Of a stretch of DNA of 64,000 nt, positions 36,021 to 47,115 are shown piece by piece. A program made the translations under genes and the position numbers. Each line of letters opens with the position of its first letter. Within the stretch, counting starts at the first letter, position 1. This DNA is from Amorphophallus konjac (taxonomy: Eukaryota > Streptophyta > Magnoliopsida > Alismatales > Araceae), in contig CM040121.1 in assembly GCA_022559845.1 (NCBI GenBank), positions 345,996,243-346,060,242 on the forward strand, read 5' to 3'. Under the pieces are notes generated by a model that was given only the letters and a program-made list of their open reading frames with translations, searched no databases and was not told where the DNA came from.

Positions 36021-36234
36021 GAAAATAATGTACCTGAGAGGACAATCAATTAGTTAATTCCTATGGAATTAATAGGATTAACTTAGAAAATTTCTAAATT
36101 AACTATCTCATCCCAGCTCTACGTACCCATTCTCACATGGTTGGAAATTTCTTCCCTTAATTCATAGGTGTGGGTCCTTAATCCTTGGACTTAGCCTATG
36201 CCATGACATCTTTCTAGCACATACTTAAGCCTAG

Positions 36235-36246
36235 GCTCTGATACCA
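36235..36246 (-). other. Primer binding site, tRNA-iMet type (A)
   Basis: Minus strand TGGTATCAGAGC, seven bases from the 5' LTR end at 36254. Confidence 0.9.
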
Positions 36247-36253
36247 ACTTAAC

Positions 36254-39200
36254 TGTCACGGCCCGAGACATAGGTACAGCGGAAGTAATATCGGGGAACA
36301 TGAGTAGTCAGCAATACGCCTCAAGCTAGCAATATAATCAAAGCGCAATAAACATCCACATAAAGATGGAGTACATAATATTTGACCAAAATTCTAACTT
36401 TTATTGATAATAATGATCCATAATTACATAAAGTTGACTCATGGTCTACTAGACTCAAGAAAATGAAAATTACATAGTGAGACTCAATAAAGTAAAAACT
36501 GCATCATGACTCTAGACTACTTAAATACACTTGACATTCTAAGTCTTCTCTCGACCATCAGTCATCACTCTCGGATCCGTTGCTAGAATACTCTAAATCC
36601 GACTCACTTGAACTTCTTGAAAAGATTGGAAAAGTAGGGTAATGAGTACACTTGCCCAGTAGGTATCTTCGCATCAATGTAGAGGCATGCTTTAAGTAAT
36701 TACATTTTCGCTCTAGTAAAAGAAAATGCGATAAAACGCTCGGACAAAATCCAAGTAACAATATAGGAATTATAAAGATATGAGGAATATGAATGGACAA
36801 TGGAGCATGATCAAGCAAGATTCATAAGGTAAAATGGCCTTTCATTAACAAGAATATACTTCATAACCATAAAGGCTATGCACTAGAAAGTCATGAACAA
36901 GAAAGTACTAGCAAGCATGTCAATGATCACAAGTTGCCTCATGGTTTTCACCCGTCTATAAAAATATTACTCCCGGTGCAATGCGACGCCAGTACTCATC
37001 ATACCCCATGGTTTTCAGCACGTTTCCAACTATCTACCGAGGAGTCTAGTGTGAAGCCCTTGGACACTGTCCGTTACCGCTCTTGCATCTTTAAGTTACA
37101 GATCAAGCTACTTCCATGAGAATATAGTAAAGTTTTGGCCAATAATATTCAATTCAACAATAGTTTCATGAGAATGTAGCCAAGGTAGAGAACGCACAAT
37201 AAGAGATCATAAGAATTTCAAAAGTGACTAAAGACTAGGTCGTGCTATGGAAAGAATCCAGTAGCGTAACGGCATATTCTTTAACTTCCATAATTCATTA
37301 GATAGCTTTGGAATAAAGTGTTAGGTTCTAGATAATCAAAAGACCATCTAGGATTATAGGAAAATCATCCCTTAGGTCAAACTTCGGGTTAAGAACACTT
37401 GAGACAGAAACGGTCATGCCAGGGCCATCTCTGGAAATGGCAGTCAAATCTGGGCCGCTTCTATGATATAGCAGTCAAGTCAGGACCATTTCACGATGAT
37501 ATAGCGATCAGGGAAAGGCCGCTAAATAATATTTGTCGTCTCCTAGATGGTCGCTAAATCCAGAGTACATAAAATGCCAATAAAGTGCTTTCTAGAAAAT
37601 TGAGTTTTGAGGGTGCAACTAGCTTGGCATCCTAGTGGGAATCTCAGGCTCACGGAGGCCTTGAAACAAGATCACTTTGTCTAGTGGAAGGAATATCTAT
37701 TGGAGAGGATCACAATTTCAAGAGGTGTGCTTATAAGTGCAAAAAGTGTATCTAATAGCCATACACCGGGGTACACGCCATGTACTTAAGAAAAGACTAT
37801 AGATGAGAAAGGATCGTGGCAAAACAGCAATCAAAACATCACTTAAACAAGCCCGTGAAGCATATACAATTAACTTTAATACAAACTATAAGGGTTTTGC
37901 AATGAAAATGGCATAACATAAGTTTAAAATAGGTATTTAAAACATGAAAGACATGAAACCTAACATGTTTAGTGCACACTATAACTAAGTTCGTAAATGT
38001 ACAGTCACAGCTTGGAATAAGGCCTAATTACCTAGGCTTAACATATGCACAATAGGGTCAATCTGCAATCTATTTGGAGTTAATAGGTTGCAGAGAATAG
38101 AAAGAGAATAGCGGTCAGGTCAGGACCGCATACAGGCGCTTAGCGGTCTATCGTATGGCCGCTAAAGGATTACAGCGGTCTTAGGGAGGCCATTTCTTTC
38201 TTGTAATAGATAAACGTAAAATAGGACGTGCAAGGCCTATCCTAAAGAAATAAATGCATGTAAACATGCTAGACAGGTAGTAAAACATGCTACAATAAAA
38301 ATCTAGTCATGGGGATGCATGGGTTTGCGTGAAGTAAGCCAAAATTATCAATTTCTTATTAAGAGTAGGATTCATGCATGTTGTGATAACCTAGTTGCGC
38401 AGTGATAGAAAAACGTAAAATACTACATGTTACTCAATGAAAATAGGAGAAAACTGAGGGCTTTTACTCCTGACATATTATTCTAGTCATCCCCTAGATA
38501 ACCTACCTCTGTGACAAGCTTTAGACTTCAAATTTCTAACTGGAAGATTGCTCAAGTTCCTGCACGTCCTATGCCAAACCAGCAACTTCCCGCCCCTCTA
38601 TCTTCTGATTCTCTTGACCTACATTCCTGAAAATTGGAGGGTCGGTAGAAGATAAAAAGGGAAACAAAAAGTTCTAAAGACACTACATGAACTAACCTCG
38701 TTTGGGGCTTCTAATCTCCTGATCTTCACTAGACTGGTGCATTGGTTCCTGTGCAGGCTATAGAAAACCAGTGACTTGCAGATGCCCTAATTCTTCAATG
38801 GCTAGGTCTTCTATCATGAAAATTGCAAGGGAGTTAGACGAAACTAAGGAGAACAAATTATTCTAAAGGATTAACCTGAGAAGATGTCTCCTTACATTCG
38901 AAATATGCGAGCCAACATTAGGGTTCGCATGGGTCGAAGTTAGGGTCTATTTATAGGGTTTTCCAAGGGTTTGGGGGATTAGATCAAACTTAGAGTCTTA
39001 ATTAGGGCTTGGATCGATCCCCAAGAGTCCTACACCTGTTTACATGTCTACCCACTTCGATCCAAGGTGATTTGGTTGTCAAAAATCCAAGCTTTTTACG
39101 TTTCTCCCATTCACGGAATCGGAAGGAATTAGCGGTCATGGAGGGACAACTAGGATGAAGTGGCGGTCTCGCGATAGACCGCCAATTGGCGTTAAATTCA

Positions 39201-39455
39201 AAAAAATCAGATTTTCCTATTATTTCTTATTTATCTCTTAATTGATGTATATATCTGATTTTAAATCCATAAATTACCCAATTTACGTTTCTATTAATGG
39301 GCTTGGGTCTAAAGGTCTTAGATTTGGGTCTTGTGGGCCAATTTAGGTGGATTTTAACCTAACATAATATATGGGCCTTTAAACAATTATTAAATAGACC
39401 TACATTTATTAAATAGCCCATTTATTCTACTTAAATGCTTAATGAATATATTAAA
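36254..39455 (-). repeat. Element A 5' LTR, main part
   Basis: It is the sister of 3201-3559 + 16140-19024. It contains the exon-like segments (minus strand: 38697-38810, 38507-38618, 36558-36620), the conserved leader block (37608-37795) and the AGCGGTC...GGCCGCTA palindromes (about 37405-37560, 38107-38180, 39128-39185). It is interrupted at 39455 by element C and its last 47 bases are at 50177-50223. Confidence 0.9.
38949..38956 (-). promoter_or_regulatory. TATA box of A 5' LTR
   Basis: The minus strand reads CCTATAAATAG, the same context as in B (AACCCTATAAATAGG). It would drive A's genomic RNA. Confidence 0.65.
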
Positions 39456-39555
39456 TGTAGCAACCCTGATAAATAAAATAAATCAAAATAGATTAAAAGA
39501 TTTAATAAATAAACGAAAGAGCTTGGAATAAAAATAATTAAAACCTGATGAAAAT

Positions 39556-41045
39556 AACGCCTCAGATATAGGCGCTACTTTAAAATAAAACGCCCTTACC
39601 TAAGGCGTGTTTTGAGAAAGGACGCCCACACATCAAGGCGTCAAATTTCAAACGACCAAAATAAATAAAAAGGGCAAGTTAGCGTAACGTCCCTTGCGTG
39701 GACGCGTTTCAACAAGAAACGACGCTTGACAAGGCGTCAATTTAAATTCGACGCCCTGACCTAGGTCGCTAATTCAGTTTGAGTTTCGTTCGACCCAGGA
39801 GTCTATCCAGGGTAAGATGATAACTATGAGAAAGAGTTCGAATGTAGTAATAACTCTATCATGGAAGTGTTACTTCCAATCGAACACTAACTCTATTCGG
39901 ATCACCTAAATCCTATAAATAACCTACTGCTTGAACCGAGAACGCTATTTAGCGTTCGGAGTTTTCTAAGGTATGCGAAGAACAGCAGGTTCTTCTTCTT
40001 CCTTCTTCCTTATATTGTGTTCGATCAACGCATGAAGAACTGATGATTCTTCATACTCTTCTCTGATTACAGGTTGAAAGCTGTTGTCTTCCGAAGAACA
40101 AGTAAGTTCTTTCCCCTTGCTTTCGGTTACGTATAAGAAGATTTTAATATCTTCTTCTTCGTTCTTCTGTCTCTACAGGTTGTCTGTAGAAGTGAACCCG
40201 GTTGATTGAAGAATTGAGGGTTCTTCATCTACATCCTCTTAATTACCCTTACTGCTGCTATTAGGATCGAAAGCTTCAAAAAGACTCTGTTTATAAAACA
40301 GAGTATCGTTTTTCCCAGAACCTACATCTGTTCATCCGTCAGTTTATCATCATCAAGGTAGGTTTTCTCAAGCAACGTAGCCCAAACAGGTTAAATTCAT
40401 AATAACATATCATGCATGTCATGTATATAAGTTTCCTGATAGTTTCTACCCGTTTCTGTAATATTTTTGCAAGAGACGCCCGTGTCCAGGGCGCTACTTT
40501 AAAGAAACGACCTGCACCAGGTCGTCAATTTCAGATTTGACGCCCTGCCCTGTAGGCGTTAATCTCATGAAAATCACATGTAATTAATAATTGATCCACG
40601 TTAAAAATTCAATAGATATGAAATATCTAATCTAATATATATCGCATGACTCGACCTGTGAATTCCTGCTAATTTTCTGTCATGATCATGTCTCTTGTCT
40701 CTTGGAATTTTATTTCCTGAAACATTGTAAATTCTTGAATTCACGACCCTGCATAGGTCGTCTCTCACTTGACTAACGCCCCTGTTCAGGACGTGAATTG
40801 AAAAGTAACGCCCCTGTCCAGGGCGTGTTTTTGATAAATTACTGAAAATATATATTCTGCAAAAATAGAGGTAAAGAATGAACGACCATTGCATACGTCA
40901 TCAACTTGTAATTAAACGCCCCATACCAGGGCGCGTTTTTGGTAAAATACGAAAATATTGAAATTTTGTAAAAATGTAAAATAGATAAACGCCCTTACTG
41001 AAGGCGTTAATTACTTGAGTAGTGACTTGACTTAAGTCGTTATTT
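39556..41045 (+). repeat. Array of about 16 short hairpin palindromes, ACGCCC...GGGCGT type (C)
   Basis: Arms of 6-8 bases flank a 3-8 base loop. Examples are ACGCCCTTACCTAAGGCGTG (39590), GACGCCCGTGTCCAGGGCGC (40475), ACGACCTGCACCAGGTCGT (40506), ACGCCCCTGTCCAGGGCGT (40808) and ACGCCCTTACTGAAGGCGT (40988). Six lie upstream of the TATA box (39556-39772) and ten in the leader (40475-41045). The same array is in the 3' LTR (47216-48705). Confidence 0.9.
39913..39921 (+). promoter_or_regulatory. TATA box of C 5' LTR
   Basis: CTATAAATA in AATCCTATAAATAACC; its twin is at 47573 in the 3' LTR. Confidence 0.7.
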
Positions 41046-42520
41046 TCCTGTAAAAATGTCTTTACCCTGTTTCTGATAACCGATTGTTTCAATATATCTA
41101 TATATATGTATATCGGCACTATATCTCCACTCCGTGAGTATAGTCCCACGTTTCATGATGTTTTATCGATCATCCTCAACTCTCATTGACATACAAGCTC
41201 TCCATTGGACATTCCGTTCCTTTGGACTAGCGAGTTAGTCATAGAGACCTCCGTAAGACTCCTCATACCTTGGATTCCCTCAAGGTCGACTGAGCTGGTT
41301 GTACCCTAAAAACCCATTACACTATTGAATGCCATGTCACTCTAAAGAAACATGGTATACCGGCCCTTATGATATGCAAAGAGTATATCATGAGAATTCT
41401 TAATGGGATGATGATATCATGCCATTTGTTGATGTTCTTGTGAACCTCAATTCTATAATAAGAATGAGGGTATCTTACCTTTGATGTACTGTTCATGTGG
41501 ACCTCAATTCTATATAAAGAATGTCCATACTTGTTTGTCATGGTACCCGAGTTAAGGGAACCTAATTCCACCTAGTTTCATCGTTCATCGTGATTGTACC
41601 GTTGTTATCGCCTATCTATGTCCAATGTCGTATTTTTGGACTCCATTCTCTCAAAGTTATCCTACGTGTCTACAAGCTTGAATTGTTGAAATTCCATATT
41701 GGCTATATATATATATATACAAGAGTGGATGTCAAATATACATGATAAATGCCTGCGCATATAGGGCCCGATCTGGTCCTGGGAGGAGCACCCGAAAGTA
41801 CTTGTGCCCATGGGAGTTGAATGATAAGGTATCTGGCATTATACCGAGTGCATGACTAGCTTGATTGGACATTCCACACAAATCTTGTACTTGACTCGTA
41901 CTTGACTTGACATGAATTGCGTGACCCGAGAAAGGGTAATTACTTGCTTACTTGATACATGATAGCCAAAGTTCTTGACATGACTTGCTAAAAAGTACTT
42001 GCTTAGAATATCTTGTTATCTTTTCTTGAAAGCTCATGACTAGTTCATCTTGTCGTCTTATTGATAAATTCTCTCTCTATCTTGTCGTTTTATGCGAGCA
42101 TGCATGGCTATAGTACATTCATGAAAAAATGTAATTATTTAAACCCCTTGCTAGCGCTTGAGATATAATTTCCTACTGAGCGTTCGCTCACTCCGTGTTT
42201 GTCCCTTACTTTTCAGGTAAGTCCGATGAAGAAGGTCAATCTGATGGGGAAAGTCAAGAGTGAAAGAGCTAGAGCTTTTCCAAGTGTCATCTAGTCTTTT
42301 TCCTATTTTCTTGAGTCAACTATGTACTTTTCTTTTTTAATTGAATAGAGTATTGGATTTGTAATAGTCTATCCATTATGAAATAAAGGATTGGGTTATC
42401 TTTCTATTTTGTGCATCTCTGTTTTGGTGTCGAATACACTACTACTCTGATTGACATGATTGATATAAACTCGTCGCGCATATCCGAGTATCTTCCGCGC
42501 TCGGGGCGTGACAGTTTTTA

Positions 42521-42532
42521 TGGTATCAGAGC
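42521..42532 (+). other. Primer binding site, tRNA-iMet type (C)
   Basis: TGGTATCAGAGC, seven bases after the LTR end. Confidence 0.92.
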
Positions 42533-42718
42533 CTAGGGTATTCAATTCCTAGGAAAACCCAAGTCCAAGGATATGTTCAAACCTTTAACCAGTGAGATTT
42601 GGGTAGAACCAAGGGTTAAAGTTAACATAGAATGCTAGTCTTTAAGATACAAATCACGTATTAATCTAGTTATTGTAATTGTAGGATAACGGCTGCCGAA
42701 CGTGTTCAATGGCGCAAC

Positions 42719-45547
42719 ATGCAGCGTACACTGCAAGGCATGACTCAAGTACTGCAGCAAGTAACACTAGGAGGTGGACAACGAGCAGGAAGTCTCCACC
42801 AGACTTTCAAGAACATGAACCCACCCAAGTTCACGGGTTCTACTGATCCAGATGACGCTGAACACTGGATTAGGGAAACAGAACGAATATTCCGTGTTAT
42901 GCAATGCACGGATCAAGATAAGGTCTTATTAGCTACTTTTCAGTTAGAAAGGGATGCTAGATGCTGGTGCGAATCAATAGAGGCTACTATAAATCAAGAT
43001 CAGGTTTCGTGGGAGGAATTCGTTGAACACTTCAACGCAAAATATTTCTCGGACCGAGTTCAGGAAAAGAAGTCTGCAGAATTTGCTGCATTAAAGCAAC
43101 GATCTTTGTCAGTGGCCGAGTATGAGGTCCAATTCTCTAGATTATCTCGGTATGCTAAGCATCTAGTTAGCACCGAGAAAATGAAAGCTAGGAGGTTTCT
43201 TAATGGGCTCAGGCCCCAAGCTATTACTCAACTGGCGCCGATGGACATTCAAGTCTACTCGGAGATAGTACGCCGAGCTCAACTATTAGAAGATGCCACG
43301 GAACTGTCTGATAGGATTCGTGGTAAGGATAAGAAGGAACAAGTTACAGGTTCGGGTTCCTTTAAACCCAACTTCAAGAAAAGGCCTAGCAATGGAGGAG
43401 CATCCTCACAAGACCAAAAGTTCAAGAAGACCAAGCCCTTCTCTATCACCACTACCTCTCCAAATACAGTGTGCAAGCATTGTGATAAAGCGGGTCATAG
43501 AGCAGAAGAATGCTGGAGGAAACTAGGAGCATGTCTCCGTTGTGGGAGTCGTGAGCATCGGATTCCCGATTGCCCATTACTTAACGACCAAGCCGTTGAC
43601 GGGAAGCGCCCAGTAACCAAGAATGCTCGTCTTCATGCAATCAAGGAGACCGAGCAAGTAGAAGGAGGCGGCTTAGTGAAAGGTACATTGAAAGTTTGTT
43701 CCAGGAATGCATATGTCTTAATTGATACTGGTGCATCGCATTCTATTATTTCTAAGAAGTTTGCTGACCCATTACCCATAGAACCGGAATGGATAAAGTT
43801 AGTTTTGTCTACTCCTCTAGATGATGAGACTGACATTACACATCATTACCAAAACTGCGAAGTATTGGTTCAGGGTAGAAATCTCCCTATTGATCTCATA
43901 TGTTTAGATCTGAAAGAGTATGATGTTATACTAGGGGCAGATTGGTTATCCAAGTATCAGGCAATGGTTGATTGCCGCAATACTAAGGTTACATTCAAGG
44001 AATTTCCAGAACTAATATTTACTAGCCCCAAGAGTCGGAGCAAATCCCCTATTATTTCAGCTCTCCGAGCTAGCAAGCTCATCAGGAAAGGATGTACATC
44101 TTTCCTTGCCTTTGTCACAGTTAAAGAAGCTAAGGAAGCTAAGTTAGAAGACATTCCAGTGGTACAAGAATTTCCGGACGTGTTTCCGGAAGATTTGCCG
44201 GGATTACCCCCGCAAAGAGAAGTGGCCTTCACCATTGACTTAGTCCCTGGTGCTGGTCCGATTTCAAAGGCACCTTATAGGATGTCACCTGCTGAACTCA
44301 AGGAGTTAAAGGAGCAATTGATGGAACTCATTAAGAAAGGATTCATTAGACCAAGTACTTCCCCGTGGGGAGCACCTGTATTATTTGTAAAGAAGAAAGA
44401 CGGATCCATGAGGTTATGCGTCGACTATCGACAATTGAATCATCTCACTATCAAGAACAAGTATCCACTGCCGAGAATCGATGAATTGTTTGATCAAATT
44501 TCAGGATCCATGTACTTTTCCAAAATTGATCTTAGGTCCGGATATCACCAACTAAGAATCAAGGACGAGGATATTCATAAAACCGCATTCAGAAGCAGGT
44601 ATGGCCATTATGAATTTGTTGTTATGCCTTTCGGACTAACGAATGCCCCTGCTGCCTTTATGCAGTTAATGAATAGTATATTCAAGCCTTATTTAGATCA
44701 ATTCGTGGTGGTCTTTATTGATGATATATTGATTTATTCCAAGACCAAGGAAGAGCATGAGGAACATTTGAGGATTACATTACAAATATTGAGGACAAAC
44801 CAATTATATGCAAAACTTAGCAAGTGTGAATTCTGGCTTGAAGAAGTGACTTTTCTCGGACATGTTATATCAAAGGATGGCTTGTCTGTAGACCCATCAA
44901 AGGTTGAAGCTGTAAGGAATTGGGAAAGACCGACCAATGCTAGCGAGATCCGAAGTTTCTTAGGTCTTGCCGGCTATTACAGGCGATTCATCAAGGATTT
45001 CTCTAAAATCGCCATGCCACTTACGAGGTTAACTCGCAAGGAGATCCGTTATGAATGGGATGAGGAATGTGAAAGAAGCTTCCAAACTCTCAAGGATCAT
45101 CTTACTTCAGCTCCTATCTTAGCATTGCCAATTGAAGGAGAAAAGTTTGAGGTATACACTGATGCTTCTGGCATTGGCCTCGGGTGTGTTCTAATGCAAC
45201 AAGGGAAGGTTGTAGCCTACTCTTCTCGTCAATTAAAGAAGCATGAAGAGAACTACCCCGTCCATGACTTAGAATTGGCCGCGGTAGTATTCACACTCAA
45301 AATATGGAGACATTATCTTTATGGAGTACAGTTTACTGTATACTCCGATCACAAGAGTCTTAAATATCTTTTTTCACAGAAGGAACTAAATATGAGGCAA
45401 AGACGATGGCTGGAATATCTCAAGGACTTCGACTTCAATATACAATATCATCCCGGAAAGGGTAATCATGTAGCAGATGCCCTTAGTCGAAAGCCGAGAG
45501 CACTGTTAGCCAATTGTCTGATTCAAGAATGGAAATTGCTGGAATAA
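42719..45547 (+). pseudogene. C Gag - protease - RT - RNase H
   Basis: A 942-residue frame. Gag domain at about residues 40-190; knuckles [14 protein letters not shown] (about 251-264) and [14 protein letters not shown]; protease [12 protein letters not shown] (about 334); RT with [20 protein letters not shown] and catalytic [10 protein letters not shown] (about 664); RNase [13 protein letters not shown] (about 812). The ATG at 42719 is probably not the native start. The homologous A gag opens with two ATGs upstream, and C has ATA ACG there (42686-42691), with the frame otherwise open. The frame ends at TAA 45545-45547 in the RNase H/integrase linker. Confidence 0.93.
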
Positions 45548-46363
45548 TTCTCTGAACTCAATATAAGCATGGACACGGACCCTAGATGTGTCACATTATC
45601 TCATGTAAGCATACAGTCAGATTTATTATCTGAGATACAAGCACTTCAGGATGATGATCCTACATTAGTAGAAATCAAGGGCAGATTAGAAGGACAATCG
45701 GATTTCCAATTAACTTCTGATGGAAGATTAATGTTCAAGAATAGAACTTTTATACCGGACTGCCCAGAATTGAAAAAGAAGATCTTAGATGAAGCTCACA
45801 GATCAAGATATACAATTCATCCTGGATCTACCAAGATGTACCAAGATGTAAAAAGAAATTTTTGGTGGCCCAACATGAAAAGGGAAATAGCAGACTACGT
45901 ATCACGCTATCTCATGTGCCAACAAGTCAAGGTGGAACACCAAAAGCCTGCTGGAAAACTACATCCCCTAGATATCCCTAAATGGAAGTGGGAGGATATT
46001 GGTATGGATTTCATCATGGGTTTATCTAAATCAAAAAGAGGACATGATGGAATATGGGTTATCATTGACCGATTGACCAAATCAGCGCATTTCTTGCCAA
46101 TCAAGAGTCGATGGTTAGTTGATGTCTTAGCTGCACTATACATCAAGGAAATAGTCAGATTACATGGTATTCCTATTTCAATCATGTCTGACAGAGATCC
46201 TCGTTTTACTTCTCATTTTTGGAAGGGACTACAACATTCGTTGGGGACGAGACTTAATTTTAGTACAGCTTTTCATCCTCAAACGGATGGTCAGACCGAG
46301 AGAACAAATCAAGTAGTTGAAGATATGCTTAGGGCATGCATTACTGATTTTGATGGAAACTGA
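45548..46363 (+). pseudogene. C integrase finger and catalytic core
   Basis: Same frame as the preceding part. The finger has YTIHPGSTKMYQDVKRNFWW but the first Cys of CxxC is Tyr (SRYLMCQQVK, where B has [10 protein letters not shown]). The core shows [21 protein letters not shown] and [13 protein letters not shown], the full DDE set. The frame stops at TGA 46361-46363 where B has Trp (GSWHDH). The core is catalytically plausible but finger and frame are damaged. Confidence 0.92.
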
Positions 46364-47035
46364 CATGATCACTTGCCTCTGGTCGAATTTGCGTACAATA
46401 ATAGCTACCAGGCAAGTATACAACTGGCACCTTTTGAAGCCTTATACGGAAGGAGTTGTCGATCACCCTTATGCTAGGACGAAGATGGAGAGAAACAACT
46501 GTTAGGTCCAGACATGGTAAGGGATACAACTGAGAAGATACAAGTAATCAGGGAAAGATTGCAAGTAGCTCAGACAAGGCAAAAGGCTTATGCTGATACA
46601 AGAAGGAGAGATCTTGAATTCCAAATCGGAGATCATGTATTTCTCAAGATATCACCTGGACGTGGCATACGGAGATTTGGTGTTAAAGGCAAGCTTACAC
46701 CAAGATACATCGGACCTTTTGAAATTCTAGAAAGAGTTGGCGAGGTTGCTTATCGCATCGCATTACCCCCTCAATTGTCAGATATTCACAATGTGTTCCA
46801 CATATCTAAGAAGTATGTGCATGATCCATCACATATTATCGAACATGGAGACCTAGTGATCCAGAAAGATCTCACATATGAACAGAAGCCTATGAAGATC
46901 TTAGATCGAGAAGTACGGACCCTAAGGAGTAAGGTTATTCCCATGCTAAAAGTACAATGGAATAAGAATTCAGAACAAGAAGCTACATGGGAGACCGAGA
47001 AATCTATGATGAAGCGATTTCCAGACTTATTTTAG
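46364..47035 (+). pseudogene. C integrase C-terminus and chromo-like domain
   Basis: It continues in frame with [17 protein letters not shown], is stopped by TAG near 46475 (B has Trp, CWNEMGEKQ), and then reads through from 46514 to 47035. The end has DHVFLKISPGRGIRRFGVKG, DIHNVFHISKKYVHDPSH and a chromo-like EATWETEKSMMKRFPDLF tail, which in chromoviruses targets heterochromatin. The stop at 47033-47035 lies 81 bases before the 3' LTR. Confidence 0.9.
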
Positions 47036-47102
47036 AAGGTACATACTCTACACTCTCCATATGTAAATGTATGATATGGAATTTGGGGACCAAATTCTTT
47101 TT

Positions 47103-47115
47103 AAGTGGGGGAGGG
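47103..47115 (+). other. Polypurine tract of element C
   Basis: AAGTGGGGGAGGG ends at the 3' LTR start (47116). Confidence 0.9.

Larger units (their letters stand above)
39456..42513 (+). repeat. Element C 5' LTR (3058 bp)
   Basis: The short U3 (TATA at 39913) is followed by a ~2.6 kb transcribed leader. Donor-like AAG/GTATGC (39969) and CATCAAG/GTAGGTTTTCTC (40355), and acceptor-like TTACAG/G (40072), CTACAG/G (40178) and TTACTTTTCAG/G (42216) suggest leader introns. About 16 hairpin palindromes are listed separately. Confidence 0.95.

Noticed and set aside
36558..36818. 86-residue minus-strand ORF in A's LTR as a complete gene
   Set aside because: Its N-terminal two thirds reads intron-like sequence; only the last ~20 residues (SESDLEYSSNGSESDD) are conserved, so only that tail is reported as segment 4.
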